DNA of 64,000 nucleotides from a virus. Positions 8,048-16,720 of this stretch are shown here, one piece after another. The position numbers and the translations under genes were made by a program. Position 1 is the first letter of the stretch. Each line of letters begins with the position of its first letter. The notes below the pieces were generated by a model, which searched no databases, was not told where the DNA came from, and saw only the letters and a program-made list of their open reading frames with translations. Location: positions 24,122-88,121 of IMG/VR virus record IMGVR_UViG_3300044712_001570. One strand, 5' to 3'.

Positions 8048-9286
8048 ATGTATACTACTCAACTATCACGTAGTAAGGCGAAGCCACATTCGCTTAGTGC
8101 TAAAGAGCTGGAGAGACGTATAGGCTCTACTACCTATATGGTATGGCAGGGTATATATGATGCTCGCAACGTATGGACTGGCACTACTCTTATATCTCGT
8201 GATGAACTAGCTACCGAGTTAGGTATATCCCCTCATACTGTTAAAGACTGTTTATCCCGTTTACATAAGCTGCAACTCGTTAGGACTGTAGGTCGCATGC
8301 AGGGCGGGAGAGTATGGCGACATATAGTTGGTTCCATATGGCATGGTCAGCTATGCCTACCTGTCAAGGTCTATGATGCACTCATGCTCAACAAGGGTCG
8401 TGGAGGGTTCCGTGCGAACGCCGGACGACCAAGAAAAGATGGAAATCCACCTATGCGAAGAAGCTCTTCCCTACCCCCTCAAGATAGCTCTGCATTGATA
8501 ATCAAAACACCCCCGTGTTTTAAGATCTTAAATATTAAAGATCTTAAGATCTCTGTTTCTCTTTCTGAAGAAAGAGAAAGGCAAGCTGGTGCTTGCGTCG
8601 ATTCTAAAACTTTAGTCGGGAGGGATATAGCTCAACGCTTACCGGGTGTACCGAAGTTCATAAGCGTTAGTACTCTCTCGAATGTATATACACCCGATCC
8701 GCCAAGGCTAGACCCTAAAGCACACCCGCATGTTCATACCCGACTGATAGTGAAGTGGATTGAGGGTTGCTATAAAGCATACCTAGGTAAGCGCTGTTGG
8801 ATGTTTATATCCGAGAAGAAACCACTCGAACAGTCTAAGCGGTTTCCGCTATTGTTAGATGCAGCTAAAGCTTTTATTGAGAATGATATATCACCCGCGC
8901 TTTGGTTTGCATGGTCATTCAACTTCTGGAATCAGAATAAGACTAAGAAGGCTATGCCACCACTTGCATGGTTATTATCTCCTAAGCGTATGGCAGAACG
9001 TAGTGGATGGTTTCATTCAGAAGCTGCATTCACTATGGGATGCCGTATGCAGTACAATGATACTGAGCGCAAGTTCATGCTATTGCAGCATCGTATGATT
9101 ACTGAACTTTCTTTATTAACCGTTGAGGAGTGTACTGATTACAAGGTGCAATCTATTGTTCATAAATACTTTCCGAAAGGGTTATATGACAACATTGTTC
9201 AAGAGATAAAGTCGGATGCTATTATGAGACAGATGGAACTCAGTGATGCAGTTGCAAGAGGAGAATGGTTATGGGGAGCCCTATAG
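8048..9286 (+). CDS. Winged-helix DNA-binding protein, candidate replication initiator
   Basis: This 412-aa protein has an N-terminal winged-helix domain (about 25-90). Its helix-turn-helix ISRDELATELGISPHTVKDC is followed by a wing with RxxGGRVWRH. A variable low-complexity linker (about 125-215) then leads to a conserved-looking Trp-rich C-terminal domain (about 230-412, e.g. ALWFAWSFNFWNQN). The gene sits directly upstream of the DnaB-like helicase and overlaps it. The order initiator-helicase-primase is typical of phage replication modules. The linker DNA carries a palindrome cluster resembling an internal origin. No Shine-Dalgarno precedes ATG 8048. The function is inferred; the HTH is clear. 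Confidence 0.65.
   Translation: MYTTQLSRSKAKPHSLSAKELERRIGSTTYMVWQGIYDARNVWTGTTLISRDELATELGISPHTVKDCLSRLHKLQLVRTVGRMQGGRVWRHIVGSIWHGQLCLPVKVYDALMLNKGRGGFRANAGRPRKDGNPPMRRSSSLPPQDSSALIIKTPPCFKILNIKDLKISVSLSEERERQAGACVDSKTLVGRDIAQRLPGVPKFISVSTLSNVYTPDPPRLDPKAHPHVHTRLIVKWIEGCYKAYLGKRCWMFISEKKPLEQSKRFPLLLDAAKAFIENDISPALWFAWSFNFWNQNKTKKAMPPLAWLLSPKRMAERSGWFHSEAAFTMGCRMQYNDTERKFMLLQHRMITELSLLTVEECTDYKVQSIVHKYFPKGLYDNIVQEIKSDAIMRQMELSDAVARGEWLWGAL
8504..8579 (+). other. Candidate replication origin inside the initiator gene
   Basis: Three symmetric elements lie back to back. AAAACAC-CCCC-GTGTTTT is at 8504-8521. An AT-rich block follows with direct repeats AAGATCTTAA at 8522 and 8538 and a third partial copy at 8546. 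It contains the perfect palindromes TTTAAGATCTTAAA (8519-8532) and AGATCTTAAGATCT (8539-8552). TTTCTCTTTC-TGAA-GAAAGAGAAA is at 8556-8579. They fall in the low-complexity linker of the putative initiator, the position of the origin in lambda O. Origin function is an inference. Confidence 0.45.
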
Positions 9287-10644
9287 TTCATGCAAACGTT
9301 CCCATGGGTGTTACACCCTACGGGTTTGATAGTAACTACGAAAGAGCAGTTGTTTATTATCTAGCATCTAATCCTAAGTTCTTCGGTCGTATAGGTAGTG
9401 CTATTGAACCTGATTGTTTAGCAGATGAAACAGCTCGCAGTATTACTAGGGCTGCACAATCGATAGCACATGACTGTGGTACCGGTCCTGATAGTACAAC
9501 CCTTATTCTTCAGCGTATGCGTGGATGGTTCAAAGAGGGTAAGATATTAGAAGAAACTGTTTATAACGCAGTTGAATACTTTGATGCTGTAGAAGCAGAT
9601 ATGTCAAAGCTTCCATCATGGGAGAAGTGCTTACCCGATCTTATAGCTATCATTAAACGCCGTATGGAGTGGACAGCACTTCAAACAGGTCTAAAAGAAT
9701 ACTCACATCGTGGTGATACTAGTCGTGTAGTTGATATATTCAATAAGGCTAAAAGACTAGGTACAACCGATGATGGAGTAGGCTCCCGCATAGGCAGAGC
9801 GTCCCTACAAGGTATTAAGGTCTTAGCAGAAGCTGATAAGGTGCAAACAGGTATCTTAGAGCTTGACGACTATCTTCGAGGTGGAAGAATGCGGGGTACC
9901 CTTTGGATGTGGATGGGTAGACCTGGAAGCGGTAAGTCTATGGGTTTAGTAGGGGATGCATGTGCAGCAGCCTATCAAGGCCACCTAGTATGCGCTGCGA
10001 CATGTGAGTTAGCTCAAAGTCTATGGGAAGCTCGAATCAATGCTCACCTAACGGGTATCTCGATCGATGAGATATTAGCTAACCCAATGTGCATTGAGGA
10101 GCAGATAGATACTATAACAACCGCACCAGGCTTTGGTGGTATCATAGTTAAAGCTTTTCAGTCTGGGGTATCAACAGTAGAAGATGTATTTGATTGGACT
10201 AAGCATTGTGAAGATATGTATGGGTGTAAATGCTCTACCCTTGTTGTTGATTATCTTGATAAGCTAAAATCAAGGGAGAGGATTAAAGATAGATACGAGG
10301 AGCTAGGGGTTATATCAGATAAGCTTTTCTATTATGCAAGGGATGGTGAACGTTGGTCCACTACAGCTACACAAGCTAGGAGAGGTGATAAGAATAAAAA
10401 AGGTAAGTCCTCCAGATTAGAGCAGGAGGATATGGGCGACAGCGATCTTAAGTCTCGTAATACCGATTACCTATGTACTATCAATCCAGAGGATGATGGG
10501 TATAATAGTCTATTCATTGCAAAGAACAGGGTTGGTCCTGCTGGTAAATCCGTAGGACCCTTCCCGACAGACTTCTCCATAGCCAGGCTTGCACCTACTG
10601 TATTCCTTCCCCCTTGGAGTGGTAACACACCATGCCCACAATAA
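9271..10644 (+). CDS. DnaB-like replicative helicase
   Basis: This is a RecA-fold hexameric helicase of the DnaB type, about 457 aa. An N-terminal helical region (to about 110) precedes the motor domain. Walker A is GRPGSGKS near residue 217, with a glutamate-containing ATCELAQ (H1a) after it. LVVDYLDKL is the Walker B region, and TATQARR resembles motif H3. I prefer ATG 9271 because AGGAG lies seven bases upstream; ATG 9265 in frame has only one base of spacing. It overlaps the initiator gene and precedes the primase by one small gene, so the three probably form the replisome core. Confidence 0.88.
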   Translation: MGSPIVHANVPMGVTPYGFDSNYERAVVYYLASNPKFFGRIGSAIEPDCLADETARSITRAAQSIAHDCGTGPDSTTLILQRMRGWFKEGKILEETVYNAVEYFDAVEADMSKLPSWEKCLPDLIAIIKRRMEWTALQTGLKEYSHRGDTSRVVDIFNKAKRLGTTDDGVGSRIGRASLQGIKVLAEADKVQTGILELDDYLRGGRMRGTLWMWMGRPGSGKSMGLVGDACAAAYQGHLVCAATCELAQSLWEARINAHLTGISIDEILANPMCIEEQIDTITTAPGFGGIIVKAFQSGVSTVEDVFDWTKHCEDMYGCKCSTLVVDYLDKLKSRERIKDRYEELGVISDKLFYYARDGERWSTTATQARRGDKNKKGKSSRLEQEDMGDSDLKSRNTDYLCTINPEDDGYNSLFIAKNRVGPAGKSVGPFPTDFSIARLAPTVFLPPWSGNTPCPQ

Positions 10645-10865
10645 TAATAAGATGGGCTATTAGATGCCATATATTAGGTTCGAAGGTTATACTATGGGTT
10701 AAGCGTACCAACCATGATTGGTGGCCTGGATGGACTCCTAATAAATCCGAACGGTGGTTACTACGAAGTAAAAAGGAAGCTAAGAAGATTGTAAAGTATC
10801 GTAGGTATTATTCCGCTCCTCAAAGGCTAAAGGTAACCTTAGTAAAGGTTCGGGTACATGCGTGA
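10632..10865 (+). CDS. Small basic Trp-rich protein
   Basis: This 77-aa peptide is not recognised. It carries about 20 Lys/Arg and six Trp in a central NHDWWPGWTPNKSERWL segment, suggesting nucleic-acid contact. It overlaps the helicase end by 13 bases and the primase start by eight, so it is packed between the two replication genes and is probably translated with them. Confidence 0.6.
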   Translation: MPTIIIRWAIRCHILGSKVILWVKRTNHDWWPGWTPNKSERWLLRSKKEAKKIVKYRRYYSAPQRLKVTLVKVRVHA

Positions 10866-11736
10866 TAGCCACGTTATTATACAGACCCAGCTATTATCTA
10901 AACGTCCTAACTCAAAAGGTTGGGTACGTGTTAATTGTCCACTATGTGTAGAGCGTGGTGAACCTACGCCAGATAAAAAGCTATCGCTAGGTGTACAGGT
11001 TAATAGTGGTTGGTTTCATTGCTGGAGATGCGATGCGAAAGGGTTCCTAGATGGTACCGATCGAACAGACTTTGAAAAGCGAGCACCTAAAGATGGATTC
11101 AAATCCATTGACCTACCAGAAGGTTTCTTCCTTCTTGATGAAAATAAATGCGAATCTTTGCAACCAGCATGGGACTATCTGACCAATCATCGCAATCTAT
11201 CAGAGGACGAGATAAGGCTGCATTGTATTGGTGCATGCCTAACAGGTAGGTTTGCAGGTAGAGTAGTTATACCAGTGTACTCTAACGATGACCGTATAGT
11301 CTATTGGGTCACCAGAAAGTGGGTAAGAAAATGTAGTAAACCCTATTTAAATCCTTCTCATGAAAGGGAAGGGCTATTCTTTGGTGAGGAGTTATTAGTA
11401 GAAGAGAGTAGTATTCCCCTCTTATGTGTTGAGGGGGTGTTTGATGCAATAGCACACTATCCCCATGCAGTTGCAACCTTAGGTAAGGTAACAGAACCCC
11501 ATCTCGAACGATTAATGAAGGTTAGGAGACCAGTGGTATTCGTTCGAGATGGGGATGCAAGAGATGAGGGAATATGCTGTGCACTACGTATGCAGATGAA
11601 TGGATTTGCATATGGAACAGGGTCAGTAGACCTAGGCGCAAAGGTAGACCCGGATGAAATAACACATGAAGTATTAATGTACGAAGCAGAGTTATCTCTA
11701 ACAACATGGAAAGCCATCATGGAGCAAAGACAATGA
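10858..11736 (+). CDS. DNA primase (zinc-finger plus Toprim)
   Basis: This is a 292-aa DnaG-like primase of compact phage type. The N-terminal zinc-binding domain shows CPLC (about 24-27) and CWRC (about 51-54). A short helical region follows, then a Toprim-like core with LLCVEGVFDAIAH (about 182-194, catalytic Glu in VEG) and VFVRDGDARDEG (about 223-234, the DxD motif). It would make RNA primers for the family A polymerase downstream. No helicase domain is fused; the helicase is the separate gene upstream. The end overlaps the next start as ATGA. Confidence 0.88.
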   Translation: MRDSHVIIQTQLLSKRPNSKGWVRVNCPLCVERGEPTPDKKLSLGVQVNSGWFHCWRCDAKGFLDGTDRTDFEKRAPKDGFKSIDLPEGFFLLDENKCESLQPAWDYLTNHRNLSEDEIRLHCIGACLTGRFAGRVVIPVYSNDDRIVYWVTRKWVRKCSKPYLNPSHEREGLFFGEELLVEESSIPLLCVEGVFDAIAHYPHAVATLGKVTEPHLERLMKVRRPVVFVRDGDARDEGICCALRMQMNGFAYGTGSVDLGAKVDPDEITHEVLMYEAELSLTTWKAIMEQRQ

Positions 11737-12488
11737 ACGAACGTATCAGTATCGTAGGTCATACAACAAATCTGGTTGATCTAATCAATGGTGAAAAAAC
11801 AGGGGAACCTTATTATGAGGTATCCATTCGTATGAGGGTAAAAGACCATGGGATAGTGCTAGGGGTTCTATCCTCCATAGCTGTTATGGTTAGTCATACC
11901 AATGCACTCAACCCATGCCCATCACCTGCAGTACCAGTAGAGGTTCCACCTCGTATAGGTAAAGAAGCCCTTGAGGACCTAAAGGCTGTAAATAGCCCCA
12001 CTACTTCCGAGCCTATTGCAGAACCAACCCCAGAAAGAAAAACCCGTACGAGGGCCGCTAAAGTAGTTTCCGAGGCATCCCCAGAGATGGAGGCACAAGC
12101 TAAAAAGAACTTTGAAGCTGCATCCGCTAAGGTTGAAACAGTAGCATCCAAAACAGTGACAGAGGATGATGCCTTATTGAAAGATGAGGAACCACCACAG
12201 GAACAACAACCATACCCTATGGAGAATGCAACAACTCCATTAGTTGAAGCCAAGGTGGAGCCTAAAGACTTAGGTCCTAAGTCCTCTTCTAATCTCAATA
12301 TGGATGTTATCCGTAAAGCCACCAAGCTCGTTGAGATATTCAAGCATGCTATCGAGTGTGGGAACAAGACTATTGACACATGCTTTGAAGCTGTCAATGC
12401 AGTCAAAGATGAGAACGCGATACTTACCAGAACACCTTCTCTCAAGCAGAGGGTAAAGCAGCACTTCGAAGTATTCGGGGTTGACTGA
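11733..12488 (+). CDS. Hypothetical protein with Ala/Glu/Pro-rich middle
   Basis: I start this at ATG 11733, which overlaps the primase stop (ATGA) and follows GGAG. An in-frame ATG at 11706 lies inside the primase gene and lacks a site. The protein (251 aa) has a small alpha/beta N-terminal domain (to about 70), then a disordered Pro/Ala/Glu/Lys-rich stretch (about 75-185). A helical C-terminal domain with two Cys (about 190-250) follows. No family is recognised. The position between primase and polymerase suggests a replication accessory factor. Confidence 0.75.
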   Translation: MNERISIVGHTTNLVDLINGEKTGEPYYEVSIRMRVKDHGIVLGVLSSIAVMVSHTNALNPCPSPAVPVEVPPRIGKEALEDLKAVNSPTTSEPIAEPTPERKTRTRAAKVVSEASPEMEAQAKKNFEAASAKVETVASKTVTEDDALLKDEEPPQEQQPYPMENATTPLVEAKVEPKDLGPKSSSNLNMDVIRKATKLVEIFKHAIECGNKTIDTCFEAVNAVKDENAILTRTPSLKQRVKQHFEVFGVD

Positions 12489-12490
12489 TT

Positions 12491-15058
12491 ATGCGAACTA
12501 TTCCTCTCTACCCTAGCAAACCCAAGCTTGCAGTCTGCGATAACTATCCAGCCTTTAGGTGCAACAAAGATTGTGCTAACTGCGATTTATCTACAGGTAC
12601 AACGAATGTATGTTCTCCTCCGGAAGGGGATGCAGGTGGTTTGCTAGTGGTGGGAGGATTCCCATCGATTGAGGATTCAAGAGCAGGTCGACCGTTTACG
12701 AATGCTAATGGTCGACTTGTTAGGACTGCAATAACCAAACACTGGAAAGGTAGGGTGGCATTAGATAATGCTATCAAGTGTCCTCCACCTAGGAAGGATG
12801 GAAAGGTAAAGATCAAGCCCACTTATATAACCTGTTGCAGGCCTTATCTATATTCTACCTTTCAAGATGTTAAACCTACGAGGGTTATCGTGTTAGGTAA
12901 TGATGCAGCAAAGAGTGTAGTTGGTAGGGGAGTACCATCCATAACAGTTCGAAAAGGTTATACATGGTCATTCGAATATGGATGCCCTGTATTCTTTGTT
13001 ATGGACCCAGCATTCGCTATGCATAATGACAGCTACAGGGAGTGGTTCGAGGAGGATATGCAACATGCCTTGACCTGGGCACCACCACCACCTGTATGGG
13101 ATGCACGTGCTGGCTTAGTGGAATCGGAGCAGGATGCCAAAGAAGCACTCGAGGTTCTAGCGACAGCAGATTGGGTATCGTTCGACGTAGAAGCTGCTGG
13201 ACTAATGTTCAACGCTAGCTATCGGCTATTGAGTGCAAGCTTTACTGCAAAGGTTGATAATAACCTTGAGACATTCGTCTGGACTAGCAGAGGACTTAAT
13301 ACCGCATTCAATGCGTATAAAAAGATTCTAGAAAGTAGTATACCTAAAGTAGGAGCTAACATTAGGTACGATGGGTTAGCAAACCAAGTACTATATGGTA
13401 TACATCTTAATAACATTATTAGTGATGTTAGGTTGGAAGCTAAGCTACTTGATGCAGAGTGTAGTGGTAAGCTCGAAGCTTTAGCAGAACGAGTAGGAAT
13501 GGGAGGCTGTAAAGAAGAACAAGAAGCTGCAATGCTAGCAGGTGTAAATAAAGTAAACGCTATACTTCGTTCTGTTAGAACTAAAGGCGCTAATGAGTTT
13601 AACTTAGGTTTACTTAGAGCCCAAGGTATAGATGATAAGCTTTATCCAGTAGTAAATGGACCTTATGATTATGAAGCCGAAAGATGGTCATATGCAGTAG
13701 TAGAAAAGAATCAACTGTATTCCTATAATGCGAGGGATACCTTAGCTACTGCTTTGGTAAAGGATTCAATCCAACCTCAGATGGAAGCTAATGAAGCTCT
13801 TAGTACTGTATGGAATGATATAGTACTACCAGCTAATGAAGCTTTCCAATGGGTTGAGTACTGGGGCTTTGGTGTATCTATACCTGATATCATGGCCTTT
13901 AGCGCTTCACTGGACAATGATATAGCACAGGCGGAAGAAAAGCTTAATGAGATTGCTAATCGTATAGGCTGCCGTAATGTGAACTGGAGGAGTGCAGCAC
14001 AGGTAGGGCCTATACTATTCGATAAGCTTAAGTTACCTGTTATTGAATATACCAATGATAATGAAGATACGTATGCTACAGGTGGTGATGTATTAGAAGC
14101 GTTAGTAGGTAAGCACGCTATTATAGAGCATCTATTAGCCTTTCGTAAGGCAGATAAGCTTCAATACTTTGGTTCTGGTATGCTACCTCATGTCAGAGAG
14201 GATAGTAGGATACATACAAGCATCTTATTGGATGGTGCCCGTAGTGGCCGTTCCTCTTCTATTAAGCCAAACCTTCAAAATATTCCTAAGATTGCAAGGA
14301 AGTACTTCGTAGCCTCCCCAGGTAATCTATTAGTACAGCTTGACTATAAGCAACTCGAACTAGTCATAGCCGCTATGGTTTCTGGTGACCCTGAGATGTG
14401 TCGAATCTTTAGGGAGGGGATAGACTTCCATAGGTTTACTGCAAACGTTGTTAGTCAGCTTATGTGGGGTATTCCACCAGAAGCCGTAACAGGAGACCAT
14501 CGAAGTAAGGTCAAGCCAGTAGTATTCGGTAAGTTATACGGCAAGACAGATGAAACCCTAGCTAAAGACCTTGGGTGTTCTGTTGCAACGGCTAGAAAGG
14601 TTATAGGTAGTATATTCGATAAGTTCAGTATCCTTAACCGATGGTGCAAGGACATTCAAAGGGAGGCTACACGAACAGGGGTTACTCATACCTATTGGAA
14701 TAAAAAGAAAGCTCGTATGAGGTGCTTGCCACATATAACAAGCAATATGAAGGGGTTAAGGATAACAGCGGAGAACGGTAGCTATAATACTCCTATTCAA
14801 GGTACTGCTAACGACTTCCTATTAGTAAGCCTTGTACAGATAATAAGACGCATATTGCAGGATAAACTACCTGCTAGGGTATGCATAACGGTGCATGACT
14901 CTATAGTGATGGAGGTGGAGCAGTCGCAAGCTTATGATGTAGCTCGCATGGCTAAGAAGATTATGGAATCACAACCAAGTGCAGGAGCAGATGTCCCTTT
15001 GACAGCAGAAGTTGAGATAGGTCAAAGCTGGGGTCAACTAGTAAAGGTAAACCTATAA
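12491..15058 (+). CDS. Family A DNA polymerase with N-terminal uracil-DNA-glycosylase-like domain
   Basis: This is an 855-aa fusion. Residues 1 to about 190 look like a family 4/5-type uracil-DNA glycosylase. They include Cys pairs CNKDCANC near 24-31 and KCPPP...CC near 98-116 (a likely 4Fe-4S site), and VVGGFPSIEDSRAGRPF as a diverged active-site motif. A 3'-5' exonuclease domain follows (SFDVEA near 231, DEDD type). The polymerase domain carries motif A LDYKQLELV, motif B KPVVFGKLYGK and motif C VHDSIVMEVE. UDG-like domains fused to phage family A polymerases have been noted in SPO1-type phages. The usual GEAPG glycosylase motif is altered (GGFPS), so it may recognise uracil or modified bases without excising them. 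Confidence 0.92.
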   Translation: MRTIPLYPSKPKLAVCDNYPAFRCNKDCANCDLSTGTTNVCSPPEGDAGGLLVVGGFPSIEDSRAGRPFTNANGRLVRTAITKHWKGRVALDNAIKCPPPRKDGKVKIKPTYITCCRPYLYSTFQDVKPTRVIVLGNDAAKSVVGRGVPSITVRKGYTWSFEYGCPVFFVMDPAFAMHNDSYREWFEEDMQHALTWAPPPPVWDARAGLVESEQDAKEALEVLATADWVSFDVEAAGLMFNASYRLLSASFTAKVDNNLETFVWTSRGLNTAFNAYKKILESSIPKVGANIRYDGLANQVLYGIHLNNIISDVRLEAKLLDAECSGKLEALAERVGMGGCKEEQEAAMLAGVNKVNAILRSVRTKGANEFNLGLLRAQGIDDKLYPVVNGPYDYEAERWSYAVVEKNQLYSYNARDTLATALVKDSIQPQMEANEALSTVWNDIVLPANEAFQWVEYWGFGVSIPDIMAFSASLDNDIAQAEEKLNEIANRIGCRNVNWRSAAQVGPILFDKLKLPVIEYTNDNEDTYATGGDVLEALVGKHAIIEHLLAFRKADKLQYFGSGMLPHVREDSRIHTSILLDGARSGRSSSIKPNLQNIPKIARKYFVASPGNLLVQLDYKQLELVIAAMVSGDPEMCRIFREGIDFHRFTANVVSQLMWGIPPEAVTGDHRSKVKPVVFGKLYGKTDETLAKDLGCSVATARKVIGSIFDKFSILNRWCKDIQREATRTGVTHTYWNKKKARMRCLPHITSNMKGLRITAENGSYNTPIQGTANDFLLVSLVQIIRRILQDKLPARVCITVHDSIVMEVEQSQAYDVARMAKKIMESQPSAGADVPLTAEVEIGQSWGQLVKVNL

Positions 15059-15327
15059 TGTATAAGATATGCATCCTATTATTAGTATTACAAGCATGTG
15101 GAGGTAATGTATCCCATGAATGCTTGCAGTTAGGTAACCCTCATGGCTTAGCAGAAGGTTGTCAAGCTAGGGCTTGGGTTATTGATGAAAACCTTCCTGC
15201 CCCATCATGTATCGAAGTAAAGGGGCAATCTCTACTTGTAGAGCGAATGGATAATGCTCCTTTATATACTGGTACTTGTTCCCTTTGGTCCTATCCACAA
15301 TCAATAGTAGTTGAGGTTAAACCATGA
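15058..15327 (+). CDS. Small Cys-rich lipoprotein
   Basis: The 89-aa product starts with a short signal peptide and lipobox (LLVLQAC, Cys at residue 14), so it should be lipid-anchored after export. Four further Cys residues suggest disulfides in the mature part. No family is recognised. It starts in the polymerase stop (TAATG). An exported lipoprotein in a replication cluster could act in superinfection exclusion, but that is only a guess. Confidence 0.7.
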   Translation: MYKICILLLVLQACGGNVSHECLQLGNPHGLAEGCQARAWVIDENLPAPSCIEVKGQSLLVERMDNAPLYTGTCSLWSYPQSIVVEVKP

Positions 15328-15770
15328 ATCATATCGAAGAAGTAGTCACAGTAAAGGAAGCAACCTCTATTGATAATAACCAACTAAACGAAGAGTTTAT
15401 ACGTTTACCATCCGATCTATCCTACTTCTCTAACCTATATGCAGAAGCATGTGATGCATCTGCAAGGGCTAAGCTTTTGAAGGAGATGGCAGAAGCAGCT
15501 GTAGTACAAGAGCTACGTAGTACTAATGATAAGATAAATGTGGATATGGTTAAAGCTCTTGTTACTTTAGATGAAACAGTAGAAGCAAGTCGGCGCAATC
15601 TTATAACAGCAGAAACAAATGAAGTTCGATTGAAAGGAGTATGTGACGCTATACGAGCTAAGAAGGATATGTTAGTCTCTATTGGTGCAAACATTAGAGC
15701 GGAGTCTGAAGGTAGTCCACTAATAAGACAACAATCCCGTGCAATGCGGGAGAGTGAATCGGATAGGTAG
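15324..15770 (+). CDS. Coiled-coil hypothetical protein
   Basis: This 148-aa protein is almost entirely helical with heptad-like Leu/Ala spacing from about residue 30 to 140. No family is recognised. The start overlaps the lipoprotein stop (ATGA) behind GAGGTT. The last ten bases, including the TAG stop, form the acceptor stem of the tRNA that follows, so gene and tRNA overlap on the same strand. Confidence 0.7.
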   Translation: MNHIEEVVTVKEATSIDNNQLNEEFIRLPSDLSYFSNLYAEACDASARAKLLKEMAEAAVVQELRSTNDKINVDMVKALVTLDETVEASRRNLITAETNEVRLKGVCDAIRAKKDMLVSIGANIRAESEGSPLIRQQSRAMRESESDR

Positions 15771-15837
15771 CCCAATAGGTTAGGGTCCTCGGCTCATAAC
15801 CGAGTTAGTGCGGGTTCGAGTCCCGCCCTATCCACCA
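15761..15837 (+). tRNA. tRNA with CAT anticodon (elongator Met or Ile2)
   Basis: A complete 77-base cloverleaf with encoded CCA can be drawn. The acceptor is GGATAGG/CCTATCC; the D arm is GCCC/GGGT with one G-U pair. The anticodon arm is CTCGG-CTCATAA-CCGAG and the T arm is GCGGG-TTCGAGT-CCCGC. The first pair is G-C and the anticodon stem lacks the GGG/CCC of initiators, so it is not initiator tRNA. CAT could mean methionine or, after lysidine modification, isoleucine AUA. AUA codons are common in these genes, which favours Ile2 as an inference. A CACCC/GGGTG hairpin follows immediately (15836-15851) and may aid 3' processing. Confidence 0.92.
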
Positions 15838-15877
15838 CCCATTGAAGGGTGCATGAAAGTAGAAAGTAGGTCGTATA

Positions 15878-16666
15878 ATGGCAAGTAATCTAGTTAAATG
15901 GGGTTCGTTTGATATTGGTGTTGCAGAGGAAGAACGCAAAGCTGTTGATGCAGAAACAGCCTCAACCAGTGTATACATTACCCTAAAGGAGGGGGATACT
16001 ACTGTTAGGTTTCTTCCACCTCCTGTTGGGGTACAGAATCCCTTTATGCGAACGCATAGACACTTTATCCGTCTAGCTAACCTTGAGCATCCAGTGGTCT
16101 TTAACTGCCCCCGTATGCTAGCCAAACAACCCTGCCCCGTATGTGAGCAGGTAGATAAGCTAAAAGCTTCTGGTAATCGTGCGGATTACAAGAAGGCAGG
16201 TAGTTTCCTCCCTCGGTTATATATCTTTGCCAATGTCATTGATAGAGCCCAGGAAGAACGGGGGCCTCTTATTCTTCGGTTTGGAAAGACTATATTCGAT
16301 CAACTCATGGAGATTCGTACTGACCTCAAGAAGGGTGGTGACTATACTAATCCAGAAGAGGAAGGGTTTGATATTATCATTACTCGCAAGGGTAGTGGGA
16401 TGCAGGATACCGAATACTCGGTATATCCATGCAAACGCAACTCCGAGCTAGGTGATCTATCTTGGATTGATAAGCAACACAATCTAGTCAAGGAACGTGA
16501 AGTCCTTACCTATGACGAGATTGTGGATATGCTTAAGGGTGAAAATAATGACAATGAACGTTCATCTAATAGGCGTGAAGCTGCGGGTGGACGAGGAAGA
16601 GGAGGTGGTAGAGGACGAAGTGTTCAGGATGATGCACAAGATGCTGAAGTTTGGGATGCAGATTAA
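15878..16666 (+). CDS. Single-stranded DNA-binding protein (T4 gp32-like)
   Basis: This 262-aa protein resembles gp32-type SSBs. It has an OB-fold core (about 35-190) with a zinc-site-like Cys cluster (NCPRMLAKQPCPVC, about 73-86) and a LPRLYIFANVID strand. A Gly/Arg-rich linker (about 230-245) precedes an acidic tail ending VWDAD, the usual hook for replisome partners. It would coat single strands for the polymerase and the Mre11/Rad50-type nuclease encoded next. AGGT lies about eight bases before the ATG. Confidence 0.85.
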   Translation: MASNLVKWGSFDIGVAEEERKAVDAETASTSVYITLKEGDTTVRFLPPPVGVQNPFMRTHRHFIRLANLEHPVVFNCPRMLAKQPCPVCEQVDKLKASGNRADYKKAGSFLPRLYIFANVIDRAQEERGPLILRFGKTIFDQLMEIRTDLKKGGDYTNPEEEGFDIIITRKGSGMQDTEYSVYPCKRNSELGDLSWIDKQHNLVKEREVLTYDEIVDMLKGENNDNERSSNRREAAGGRGRGGGRGRSVQDDAQDAEVWDAD

Positions 16667-16680
16667 CTAGTTTTTTAGCC

Positions 16681-16703
16681 GTCTCCTCTGCTCGAGAGGA
16701 GAC
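16681..16703 (+). other. Perfect 8-bp hairpin after the SSB gene
   Basis: GTCTCCTC (16681-16688) pairs with GAGGAGAC (16696-16703) around a 7-base loop. The T-run lies upstream (16672-16677), not downstream, so it does not look like a terminator on either strand. It may be a processing site or transcript-end stabiliser. Confidence 0.45.
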
Positions 16704-16720
16704 AATGGAAGGAATATAAC

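Noticed and set aside
16681-16703. Hairpin after the SSB gene as terminator
   Set aside because: The T-run is upstream rather than downstream on the plus strand and no minus-strand gene needs it, so it is listed only as a hairpin.
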